NCBI GenBank assembly: GCA_040755155.1
Contig: JBFMBP010000072.1
Location: forward strand, 1 to 43,425
DNA: 43,425 bases
Source: Candidatus Omnitrophota bacterium
GTDB lineage: Bacteria > Hinthialibacterota > Hinthialibacteria > Hinthialibacterales > Hinthialibacteraceae
Direction of reading: 5' to 3'
In this document: piece after piece, positions 18,131-25,663 of the stretch
Numbering within the stretch: the first letter of the stretch is position 1
Layout of the letters: each line of letters opens with the position of its first letter
Notes under the pieces: model-generated
Database searches by the model: none
The model's input: only the letters and a program-made list of their open reading frames with translations
Told to the model about the DNA's origin: nothing
Program-made: the position numbers and the translations under genes

Positions 18131-19102
18131 ATGTACTTGAGCCATGCCATAACGCAATTTCTCGATAATTTAACAGCCAGGGAAAGGCGCTCTCCAAAGA
18201 CCGTCGAAAATTACGGGCGCGACCTTTCTTTATTGCAGGATTATTTGCGCGAATCGGGTTATGAAGCCGCAGTTAACGCCGAGGGAGAACTAGATTACGC
18301 CATCGAACAAATCGACGCTCTCGCGCTGCGCGGATTTTTGTCATACTTGCTGAGCCGGGGCAATTCGCCCCGTTCCATCAACCGCCGACTCTCCGCTCTG
18401 CGCATGTTCTTCGATTATCTTATCCGGCGCGGAGCGCTCGGCGCCGATCCTTCCGCCGCTCTGTCATCCATGAAACAGAAAAAGACGCTTCCTGTTTTTC
18501 TCGATCAGACGAAAGCGGAAGAACTGGTCGAGTACCCCTATCCTATCTCTGAGGATTCCCCCGAAATCGCTCTGCGCGACCACGCCATGTTGGAAGTACT
18601 CTACGCCTCTGGAATGCGAGTCTCTTCGTTGGTCGGCCTCAATCTCTCCGACATCGATCTGCAAGCGGGGGCCTTACGCATCCACGCCAAGAGAAATAAG
18701 GAACAAACTCTCCCCCTCGGCGGTCCGGCGATGGAGGCGTTGAACCAGTATTTGAAAGTACGCAAAAAACTGTTGCTCGCTCCCGCCGTGGAAAATCAAT
18801 GCAAAGATCCGCAAGCCCTCTTTCTTGGCCGCTTCGGTGAACGCCTAACCGCGCGCGGCGTACAATTGCGCTTGAAGAAATACGCCCTCGCCCTCGGTTT
18901 GGGCAAAACCACGCCGCATTCTCTGCGCCATTCCTGCGCTACCCATCTGTTGGAAAACGGGGCCGATTTGCGCTTTGTCCAGGAAATACTCGGCCATAGC
19001 CGCCTTTCCACGACACAGCAATATACGCACGTCACCCTCAGCCGCATACAGGAAGTCTACCAAAACGCCCATCCGCGATCGACAAAAAAAAATAATTCTT
19101 AA
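18131..19102 (+). CDS. xerC: Tyrosine recombinase XerC/XerD-like
   Basis: Site-specific recombinase of the Xer family, most likely acting in chromosome dimer resolution. The 323-residue product has the SAM-like N-terminal core-binding domain (QFLDNLTARERRSPKTVENYGRDLSLLQDYL) and a catalytic domain with all expected residues: Arg in YASGMRVSSLVGL, Lys in HAKRNKEQTLPL, His-x-x-Arg in HSLRHSCATHLLENGADLRFVQ, His in LGHSRLSTTQQYTHV and the nucleophile Tyr in TTQQYTHV. The housekeeping-type sequence favours XerC/XerD over an integron or phage integrase, although no dif site was identified. XerC versus XerD cannot be settled here. The stop is directly followed by a long palindrome (19104-19186). 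Confidence 0.88.
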   Translation: MYLSHAITQFLDNLTARERRSPKTVENYGRDLSLLQDYLRESGYEAAVNAEGELDYAIEQIDALALRGFLSYLLSRGNSPRSINRRLSALRMFFDYLIRRGALGADPSAALSSMKQKKTLPVFLDQTKAEELVEYPYPISEDSPEIALRDHAMLEVLYASGMRVSSLVGLNLSDIDLQAGALRIHAKRNKEQTLPLGGPAMEALNQYLKVRKKLLLAPAVENQCKDPQALFLGRFGERLTARGVQLRLKKYALALGLGKTTPHSLRHSCATHLLENGADLRFVQEILGHSRLSTTQQYTHVTLSRIQEVYQNAHPRSTKKNNS

Positions 19103-19103
19103 T

Positions 19104-19186
19104 CGTAGGATGGGTCATGTTGTTTGACCCATCAACTGCTCCATGTCTCAATTATCGATGGGTCAAAAGACATGACCCATCCTACG
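19104..19186. repeat. Long imperfect palindrome after xerC
   Basis: CGTAGGATGGGTCATG...GACCCATC (19104-19133) and GATGGGTC...CATGACCCATCCTACG (19157-19186) are near-perfect inverted arms of about 30 bp, separated by a 23-nt spacer. TTTT follows the right arm. Placed 1 bp after the xerC stop, it could terminate transcription; its size and symmetry also suit a small dispersed palindromic element. Confidence 0.75.
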
Positions 19187-19327
19187 TTTTTACATTTCTC
19201 AAATAATGCCATAAAATCAGATTAAATGACCGTCAAGAGTAAGACAAAAGAGGGGAGAAACGTTATTATCGTTAACAAGAAGAACTTTAAAAATCCTTGG
19301 CGTTGGCGCCTGCGTTATAATTTTCTT

Positions 19328-20011
19328 ATGAACGATCCATTCGACTCTCCTTGGAAACGATGGGAGCGCTTCGTTTTCGAATATTTGGTGGAAATCTTCA
19401 CCTTTAGCGGCCTTGCTCTGCTGTTGTTACTGCTTTTCTTGCCCGGTTACGAAAAAAGCCGAGCGCGCGCTCGGTTGGCCGAATCCTATCAAAACCTGGA
19501 ACTACTCGTCGAAGCGCTTCATCTCTATACTTGCGATCATCCCGCCAGCCGCGTATTCCCTCCCGATCCCAATAGTTATGAACCCGGATTCTTTCTCTGC
19601 CCTATACGGGACAACGATCCCACTTTGTTATATTTTCTCACGACGCCTGCGCCTTATCTCGACCGCATCCCCTCCGATCCCTTTATGGACAGGGTTTCTG
19701 GGAAAAGGAAGAATAGCTCCGCCGCCGTACTGCATTGGGTAAAAATCGCCGGTTCTTCCTTGGATAGTCCCACAGATTACGTACACATCGCCTGGGGAGC
19801 GCTCAGCGTGGGGCCGTCGCTCAATCTGCCGCCGCAATACAGCATCCGGGCGTTGCGGCTCGTTCCTTACGAGAGCATCCTGCTGCGCCAAAATCTTTAC
19901 GCGCCCACCAACGGCCTGCGCAGCCTGGGATTGCTTTATCACGATACGCTGGGCAATGTCTCGCGTTTGGATGAAAGCATCGAGAAGCCGAAGGGAGGGC
20001 GGCCTTTGTAA
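19328..20011 (+). CDS. Pseudopilin-like membrane protein without a prepilin signal
   Basis: A 227-residue protein (from 19328) with one long N-terminal transmembrane helix (SGLALLLLLLFLPGYEKSRA) and an extracytoplasmic domain resembling type II secretion/type IV pseudopilins: RARLAESYQNLELLVEALHLYTCDHP, then LTTPAPYLDRIPSDPF. That LTT(P)xxYLxxIPxDPF element recurs in GspG-like proteins of PVC/FCB bacteria. The usual prepilin cleavage site (G-FTLIE) is missing, so it probably is not processed into a fibre. The frame is open from an ATG at 19226, but that extension is Lys/Asn-rich and unlike the family; neither start has a clear ribosome site. Its stop overlaps the next start (TAATG), coupling it to the ABC-2 permease. 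Confidence 0.6.
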   Translation: MNDPFDSPWKRWERFVFEYLVEIFTFSGLALLLLLLFLPGYEKSRARARLAESYQNLELLVEALHLYTCDHPASRVFPPDPNSYEPGFFLCPIRDNDPTLLYFLTTPAPYLDRIPSDPFMDRVSGKRKNSSAAVLHWVKIAGSSLDSPTDYVHIAWGALSVGPSLNLPPQYSIRALRLVPYESILLRQNLYAPTNGLRSLGLLYHDTLGNVSRLDESIEKPKGGRPL

Positions 20012-21744
20012 TGGGAATCAACAAAGCGTTCGGCCCTTCATCCTTGGCTCCTGCTTTATGGCGCAGCCGTCCCCGACTCTTCAACAATCCCGTCATCCTG
20101 CGTGAACTCGTCGCCCATTTGCGCAAAAAAAGTTCTTTCCTTTATCTCTTCCTCTTTCTTGCCTTCGGCGCGCTTATCTTTCTTTTTCTTTTTTTTGACA
20201 TGAACCGTTCCGGAGCCATCTATGCGCCAGGAAAGGAAATTAGAATCCGCCAATTTTTCCTCGTCTTCAGCATCGCCGAGGGCGCTTTCATCAGCCTGTT
20301 GGTTCCCTTAATAAGCGGTTCCGCTTTCAACCTGGAGCGCGAACGCGACACCTGGGACTTGCTGCGTTCGACGCCTATCAACGCCTCCAGCTTATTTATG
20401 GGAAAATTTCTCTCTTCCATGCTTTTCGTATGGCTTCTTTTCCTTTCCCATGCGGCGTTCTATGGCCTTTTTTTCTTTCTAGGCGCTGTTTCCCCCAAAG
20501 AAGTCGTCGTTCTTTTTCTCCTTTTATCGGAAGCTGCCATCATTATGGCGCTGATCGGTCTTTGCTGCTCCCTTTTCTGGAAACGTCCGCTGGAATCCAT
20601 CGCCGCCGCTTATTTCATCGGTTTCTTTTATTTCGCTGTTATGCCCTTCATTCGCGAAGGAATGTACAACGCCCGCCATTGCCCGGAGATGGCGGCTTCT
20701 CCCGTCGTTCTCGTCGTCGAATATTTATTAGCGGTTCCCCAATTCAACGAACTCAGTCCCTGGCTGCGCTCTCATCTCACCGCCGTCCACGCCGCTTGGG
20801 CCTTTGGCCTTATCGTCTTCCTCTTTCTTCTTGGTGTTACGCTTATACGCCGTTCGACCGAACCTCGCCCCTCGCGATGGAGCAAAATAGCATTCTGGCG
20901 CCATCTTCAACGTCCCATTTTCACATCAAAAAAATCGGTTCCTATGATTCTTTTCAGCGATAAGAATCCCATTATTCATAAAGAATTACGTCCTCTGCGT
21001 AGATCCGTTTTCAAAAGAATTCGCACCACACTTTTTTATTTCTTCCTTGGATTATGTTGGATCGAAATAGGAATTGAATTGAAACTAAAGAATGCTTGGT
21101 GTTCATCGTTGTTTTTATGGACGCTGCTTGTTCCCTTTCTGTCCATACCTTATGCGGCATACGGCATCCGAGGCGAAAAAGACAAAAATACCTGGGATTT
21201 ATTGCGAACTACTACTCTTTCCTCCACGAAAATTCTCCAGGGGAAGACGCGATCCGGATGGTTTCTTTTCCATTGGAAATTCTGGTCGGCCGCCGCGCTT
21301 CTCTATTTGATTGGACTTTGTTCGCTGATTTTTGAAAATTCCCATTCTCCATCCAATATGGTCCTAGCCACTTATTGGATCGTCTCCATCATCGTCAGTT
21401 ACGTCTCGGCAGCCCTCTATTCCGCCTTCGCCCTCTATTGTTCAGCCGCCATGCGCAAAACGATTTCCGCCTACGCCGTTTCGTTTTTCTTAGCCATAGG
21501 TTTGGTGATCGGTCCTTATCTTTTACTTATCTTCTACGCCATTATGATGGGCAACGATCGCGACATCGTTGTTATTTCCGCCTATATTTCGCCGCTTTTC
21601 CTTATAGGAACCCATAAAGGCTTCAAAACGATCCCTGACGCTTCTTGGCTTCCCGCCTTTCTATTCCAAACCATCTGGATGCTCGCCGCTTCCCGATTCC
21701 TTTACAGCAGAACATTAAAAAACCTGAACAAGGCGGAGGAATAA
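20011..21744 (+). CDS. ABC-2 type permease with two homologous halves
   Basis: A 577-residue polytopic protein with about twelve hydrophobic segments, resembling ABC-2 permease subunits. It looks internally duplicated: NNPVILRELVAHLRKK (about residue 25) is echoed by KNPIIHKELRPLRRS (about 320), and RERDTWDLLRSTPINASSLFMGKF (about 110) by KDKNTWDLLRTTTLSSTKILQGK (about 390). A single chain may thus supply the permease dimer. No ATPase gene is adjacent, so its ATP-binding partner must be elsewhere. The ATG shares a base with the preceding stop, which implies joint function with the pseudopilin-like protein. Confidence 0.75.
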   Translation: MGINKAFGPSSLAPALWRSRPRLFNNPVILRELVAHLRKKSSFLYLFLFLAFGALIFLFLFFDMNRSGAIYAPGKEIRIRQFFLVFSIAEGAFISLLVPLISGSAFNLERERDTWDLLRSTPINASSLFMGKFLSSMLFVWLLFLSHAAFYGLFFFLGAVSPKEVVVLFLLLSEAAIIMALIGLCCSLFWKRPLESIAAAYFIGFFYFAVMPFIREGMYNARHCPEMAASPVVLVVEYLLAVPQFNELSPWLRSHLTAVHAAWAFGLIVFLFLLGVTLIRRSTEPRPSRWSKIAFWRHLQRPIFTSKKSVPMILFSDKNPIIHKELRPLRRSVFKRIRTTLFYFFLGLCWIEIGIELKLKNAWCSSLFLWTLLVPFLSIPYAAYGIRGEKDKNTWDLLRTTTLSSTKILQGKTRSGWFLFHWKFWSAAALLYLIGLCSLIFENSHSPSNMVLATYWIVSIIVSYVSAALYSAFALYCSAAMRKTISAYAVSFFLAIGLVIGPYLLLIFYAIMMGNDRDIVVISAYISPLFLIGTHKGFKTIPDASWLPAFLFQTIWMLAASRFLYSRTLKNLNKAEE

Positions 21745-21897
21745 GCGAAGCTAGTCTTTATGAAAAAGGCGAGTTGCAGTAACTTCCTTTTGGTGAAATA
21801 AATGGGGTGGGAAGTACGTACTATTAAGGAAGGTGCGGCATTGGCTGCGTCCTTAGAATTCGATGGCTAGGGACGCCTGCCAGGAATTGAGGAAACC
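21745..21897. other. Short intergenic gap
   Basis: About 150 bp between the permease and the small membrane protein. I see no gene, hairpin with U-tract or clear promoter, only a good GAGG ribosome site just before 21898. Confidence 0.4.
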
Positions 21898-22128
21898 ATG
21901 TTGAAAGACGAACAATCGCTTCATCGTTACAAGTTAATCGCCATCTGCTCCGCCCTTTTGCTTTTCGGCATCTTTTTGGGAATGAACTCCACTCCCACGC
22001 CCGTATGGATATTCGGCTGGAAGCCCCAGCTGCCGCTGATTATTATCGCACTGATTTGTTTTCTTCTCGGATGCGTTTGCGGATGGTTCCTCTGCATCAT
22101 CAACCGGCGTAAAGCGGAGGAGGAATAA
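21898..22128 (+). CDS. Small two-helix membrane protein, LapA (DUF1049)-like
   Basis: A 76-residue inner-membrane protein with two hydrophobic segments (KLIAICSALLLFGIFLGMNS and PLIIIALICFLLGCVCGWFLCII) joined by TPTPVWIFGWKPQL, and a short charged tail (NRRKAEEE). Size, topology and the PVWIFGW-type linker fit the LapA/DUF1049 group; in E. coli the family member LapA works with LapB in controlling lipopolysaccharide synthesis. No lapB-like gene is near. GAGG lies eight bases before the ATG. It converges with the STAS gene with only 8 bp between stops. Confidence 0.65.
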   Translation: MLKDEQSLHRYKLIAICSALLLFGIFLGMNSTPTPVWIFGWKPQLPLIIIALICFLLGCVCGWFLCIINRRKAEEE

Positions 22129-22136
22129 GGGGGGTC

Positions 22137-22469
22137 TTACGCATTCAAACTCGTCGCCGCCTGTTCCACGGAATCGAACATGGGAAACAGGTCGTCCAGC
22201 TTGGCGACTTGAAAAACTCGCGCTACATGAGGATTGGCGCCCGCAAACGCGATGGTGCCATCCCGCAGCATCTTGTACCCCGACAAAAAGGAAGCCAAAG
22301 CTTGACTGTTCAGGCTATCCATTGCCGATATGTCTACGATAATCTTTTTTTTCCCTTCCTTGGCTAACCGGTGAAGCGCCGTTTTCAGCGTGGAAGTATC
22401 CGCAAACATAATGGAGCCGGAAACTTGCAGTAACACCGCATCGCCCAAGGCTTTTTTAACCAGGCGCAT
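22137..22469 (-). CDS. STAS-domain anti-sigma factor antagonist
   Basis: Single-domain STAS protein of 110 residues, probably a partner-switching regulator that binds an anti-sigma kinase. The fold is evident: VLLQVSGSIMFADTSTLKTALHRLAKEGKKKIIVDISAMDSLNSQALASFLSGYKML. The central DISAMDSLNSQALAS corresponds to the segment that holds the phosphorylatable Ser/Thr in SpoIIAA/RsbV; here Ser in SLNSQ is the candidate. The ATG at 22469 has GGGGGA eight bases upstream; the in-frame TTG at 22484 is unlikely. No kinase or phosphatase partner is in the window. A 6-bp hairpin (22498-22513) lies in the leader. Confidence 0.88.
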   Translation of the reverse strand: MRLVKKALGDAVLLQVSGSIMFADTSTLKTALHRLAKEGKKKIIVDISAMDSLNSQALASFLSGYKMLRDGTIAFAGANPHVARVFQVAKLDDLFPMFDSVEQAATSLNA

Positions 22470-22774
22470 CGATTTATCCCCCAAACGTCGTTATCGCGCC
22501 GTCCCAAGACGGCTCGCATAACATGAAGTATAACCTATTTCAACACACTTCGACCGTAAAGGCAATAACTAAACGCGGTTTTTCTTGCGAATGACCCGTT
22601 CTCCCACCGGTTTCCCTACTCAATTTAAAGATTTCGTAACTATTTAGCCGTATGAAGAGAAGAAATACGAATTTATTATTTCGCCCTTTCAGGGCTTAAG
22701 TTTTTGTCGATCCTGCTCCCAGGCCGTTGGCCTGGGCTATCTTATTTTCTTCCTGTTCGTGGCGAATTAATTTA
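22470..22774. repeat. Intergenic hairpin repeats downstream of the TIM-barrel gene
   Basis: About 300 bp without a gene. It contains GCCGTC-CCAA-GACGGC (22498-22513, in the STAS leader), GCCCT-TTC-AGGGC (22683-22695) and CCCAGGCC-GTT-GGCCTGGG (22718-22736). The last two, with AAGATAGCCCAGG on the minus strand, look like widespread intergenic hairpin repeats. Either may end transcription of the minus-strand gene that stops at 22775, but neither has a strong U-tract. Confidence 0.5.
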
Positions 22775-23752
22775 TCAGCCGTCGATAAGCGCGAAAAGAC
22801 GGTTCATGCGGTCGCTGACGGTTTTCAGCGCCTCCTCGTTATCCATCTCATTGAGCGGCTTGTTGAACGGTTCGCAGGTTACAGGGCCGTCATAACTGAT
22901 ATTGTAGAGAAAATTAATGAAGCGTTTCAAGTCGATGACGCCGGTAGCGGTGGGAAGATCGCGGGAGGAATCCACCAGTTCGCCCAGCGAGAGTCCTTGG
23001 GGGGCGTCGTTGACGTGGACTTCGACGATGTCGAGATTGGTTAACAAGTTAAGATCGTCAACCGTTCCTTTAGAAGAATGCCAATGCCACGAATCGAACA
23101 ATAGACCAACGTTGCTGCATCCGATCTTGCCGATAAGGTCCATCATTTCCAATTGCGTATGTATAAAAGGAAAACGATTGGCCAGCAGCGAAGTTTGCGG
23201 GCCGACGAATTCCAAACCCAGGCGGATGCCGTAATTTTGCAGGATGCGGGCGACCTCCGATAGGCGCGCTCGGTGCTGTTCGAAATTCTGGATGTAAGTC
23301 AAATCTCTATGCGAAGGAAGAATCCAGGTGGAGATGCGGGAAACGCCTACACTTTGCAGGATTTCCGCTCGTTTGGGCAACAAAGCCATATCTTGCCGGA
23401 ATGCATTCTCCGATGTTCGAAATTGCACGGGCAAGCTGCTGGCGCCGAATTGAAGTCCTTTTTCCTTAAGGTAAGAAGCGACGCTATTGCGTTGATCGGG
23501 AGTCATTTTTTCCAGTTCGCCCAGGCTGGGGCTGACTCCGCCAAAATCGAAGCGGGCGGCGTATTCGATGGCTTGCTTTTGATCGGCGTTGACGCCGATA
23601 TGGCCGACGCCGAGGTTTTTATACATCTTGAGCGATTTTTTTTCTTCCGCTAAGGCGGCAGACAAGCCCAGTAGGGCGGGCGCGGCAATCGTCCATTTCG
23701 CGAAATCGCGCCTTGAAACGACGTTTTTCGTCGCCGATTGAGTAGTATTCAT
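22775..23752 (-). CDS. Tat-exported sugar phosphate isomerase/epimerase-like TIM barrel
   Basis: A 325-residue protein of the xylose isomerase-like TIM-barrel (AP endonuclease 2) superfamily. The N-terminus VVSRRDFAKWTIAAPALLGLSAALA is a twin-arginine signal, so it acts outside the cytoplasm. Barrel features include GVSRISTWILPSHRD, LGLEFVGPQ, NVGLLFDSWHWHSSKG, DIVEVHVNDAPQG and GPVTCEPFNKPL; the acidic and His residues match the usual divalent-metal site. The substrate is unknown; related exported proteins are common beside sugar-degradation genes. It is the last gene on the strand after the glycosyltransferase, separated by about 105 bp with a hairpin repeat, so membership of that operon is doubtful. 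Confidence 0.8.
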   Translation of the reverse strand: MNTTQSATKNVVSRRDFAKWTIAAPALLGLSAALAEEKKSLKMYKNLGVGHIGVNADQKQAIEYAARFDFGGVSPSLGELEKMTPDQRNSVASYLKEKGLQFGASSLPVQFRTSENAFRQDMALLPKRAEILQSVGVSRISTWILPSHRDLTYIQNFEQHRARLSEVARILQNYGIRLGLEFVGPQTSLLANRFPFIHTQLEMMDLIGKIGCSNVGLLFDSWHWHSSKGTVDDLNLLTNLDIVEVHVNDAPQGLSLGELVDSSRDLPTATGVIDLKRFINFLYNISYDGPVTCEPFNKPLNEMDNEEALKTVSDRMNRLFALIDG

Positions 23753-23778
23753 GGCTTATTCCCCTTTTAGAATATTTT

Positions 23779-23807
23779 GGCGGGCTGCGCTTCGCTTTAA
23801 GCCCACC
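23779..23807. repeat. Dispersed hairpin repeat, second copy
   Basis: GGCGGGCT...AGCCCACC around GCGCTTCGCTTTA matches the unit at 8304-8332, including the CGCTTCGCTTT loop. It lies between the glycosyltransferase and TIM-barrel genes, both on the minus strand. Confidence 0.65.
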
Positions 23808-23857
23808 CTTATGATTCCATTATCCATACTCGATTAATGAAGACAATGGAAAGAGGC

Positions 23858-25663
23858 TTATCGGTTTTTATTGGCGATCAGTTCCTCGTATTTGGCGGCG
23901 GTCCATTGGGCGTCGGCGGGTATGGATTTAACCTCTGCGGGATTGGGACGCAAACGTTCGATTTGCGCGGGATCGTCCACAAGGCGTTTAAGACAACGAG
24001 AGAGATCGTTGTCGTTGCCAACTTCGAACAAGAGGCCGTTATCGCCGTCTCGCACTAAATCAGCCATGCCGCCGAGGCGGGAGGTTATAACGGGGACGCG
24101 GGCAAGAAAGGCTTCGTGGATGGTGATGGGAGAATTCTCGAACCAGATCGATGGGATGACGAGAACGTCAGAGTTTGAAAGAATGCGCGGGATATCGCGA
24201 TTTTCGGCGCGTCCGCGCAGGCGGATGCCGGGATGGGCGACGGCGGCCTGAATGCGTTTGACGTAGCCGGTAAACTCGTCGAGATTGCCGTAAACGTCGA
24301 GTATCGCTGAGGCGAGGGGGAGGCGATTGAAGGCGTCGATCAATACATGCAGCCCCTTATGCTCGACGATGGTGCCAACGTAAAGAAATCGGATGGGGAT
24401 CTGAGGGACTCGCGGTTCGGCGGCATAAGCCTCGGAGGCGATGCCGTAATCGGAGAACTCGATCTTATCGGGAGGCAGGCCGTACTCGATGAACTTTTGG
24501 CGAAGAAACGGCGATGGGGCGATAAAAAGATCGACTTCATTAAAGAGAACGCGAACGCCGAGAGTGCGGCGGTCCACCATTTTCTTCAAGCGGCTGCGCT
24601 GCAAGCGGGTGAGAGCGTTTTCGGCGAATTCCTGGACGCGGCGGGTGAGGCTGGGGTGGAACGGTTCGCCTTCCGGCGCGACGATGCGGGGTTCGGCCCA
24701 ACAGGCGGTGCAGAAATCGTTGTCGCCAGTGGGCTGAGCGGATGTTTCGAAGACGAGTTCGCGCCTTCCAGCGCCGCATGGCGCCAAGTCGACGAACGCC
24801 TCGCGCCAGCCGCGATCGTCTTCTCGCTGTTTGGGATGAAGAATAATCTCACAAAGCGTCGCGCCGTTGCAGGAAACGCGGAAACGAACGCCGTCGCCTG
24901 GCTCATTATAAACGCTGGGGTGCATAGCAACGGCGAAAGATAGAGAGGCGCCTGGCGGAATTTCGCAGCGGATAGCGATTCGAGCGGGAGGATGGGCGTA
25001 AAGCGCCTCGCGGGCGTCGCCGTTGATGATGCATGGTCCACGGTGAACGAAATCGGATTGCGGCGCGGTGATGCGGCCTTTTTCCATCAGAGAAAGAAGC
25101 GTTGGATCGCGCAGGCGTTCGAACGGGGCGAGTATCTTCTTGACAAGGCGCGTACCCAGGCCGCTGGGGAAAGTGTAGCGGCTGATGCATTCGGCGCAGA
25201 GATGGGCGTCGACATCATGACAAAGGCGTCCTTCGCCGCGAAAACGTTGTCCGCCGCCGCGGGGACAAGTGAGCCAATAATCGTGCAGCGTAAAAACGAC
25301 GGGAACGCCCCACTCACGGCATAGCCGGACGCAGCCGAACGAGAGATTCCATAAGTGATGGAAATGGGCGGCGTTGGGTTGGAATTCATCCAACCAACTT
25401 GCGAAAGCCGCTTCCACGGCGGGATTGGAATAGGTCTCTTCGAAGGAGGCGAAGGAATGGTTGTTGACGATTTCCAGAAAGGGGAGGCCGTCGCAAGTTC
25501 CCCGGCGCGTGGAGTAATTGGGCGCCGCGTGATCGATTTCGCTGTAAAAGAGCCGTACATCGTGGCCGAGCTGCTGAAGCGCCTTTCCCAGATGAAAGCA
25601 ATACAACTCCGATCCCGCCTGGTGGATGGGAAGAAAATCGTGAATAACCATGAGGATTTTCAT
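23858..25663 (-). CDS. Glycosyltransferase family 4 with an inserted beta-rich domain
   Basis: GT-B fold glycosyltransferase of 601 residues, well above the ~400 usual for GT4. The N-terminal Rossmann half begins MKILMVIHDFLPIHQAGSE and includes FTLHDYWLTCPRGG and a Cys group (CHDVDAHLCAEC). The C-terminal half has the donor-site features RFLYVGTIVEHKGLHVLIDAF, VIPSIWFENSPITIHEAFLARVPVI and GGMADLVRDGDNGLLF. Residues of about 185-330 form an extra beta-rich domain (IAIRCEIPPGASLSFAVAMHP...CNGATLCEIILHP...ELVFETSAQP) inserted before the second half, possibly for carbohydrate binding. The ATG overlaps the preceding methyltransferase stop by ATGA, so both probably work on the same surface glycan. 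Donor and acceptor are unknown. Confidence 0.88.
   Translation of the reverse strand: MKILMVIHDFLPIHQAGSELYCFHLGKALQQLGHDVRLFYSEIDHAAPNYSTRRGTCDGLPFLEIVNNHSFASFEETYSNPAVEAAFASWLDEFQPNAAHFHHLWNLSFGCVRLCREWGVPVVFTLHDYWLTCPRGGGQRFRGEGRLCHDVDAHLCAECISRYTFPSGLGTRLVKKILAPFERLRDPTLLSLMEKGRITAPQSDFVHRGPCIINGDAREALYAHPPARIAIRCEIPPGASLSFAVAMHPSVYNEPGDGVRFRVSCNGATLCEIILHPKQREDDRGWREAFVDLAPCGAGRRELVFETSAQPTGDNDFCTACWAEPRIVAPEGEPFHPSLTRRVQEFAENALTRLQRSRLKKMVDRRTLGVRVLFNEVDLFIAPSPFLRQKFIEYGLPPDKIEFSDYGIASEAYAAEPRVPQIPIRFLYVGTIVEHKGLHVLIDAFNRLPLASAILDVYGNLDEFTGYVKRIQAAVAHPGIRLRGRAENRDIPRILSNSDVLVIPSIWFENSPITIHEAFLARVPVITSRLGGMADLVRDGDNGLLFEVGNDNDLSRCLKRLVDDPAQIERLRPNPAEVKSIPADAQWTAAKYEELIANKNR

Noticed and set aside
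19226-19327. N-terminal extension of the pseudopilin-like protein
   Set aside because: No ribosome site at 19226, and a Lys/Asn-rich stretch unlike the rest; the prepilin signal expected of a true pilin is not found in it either.
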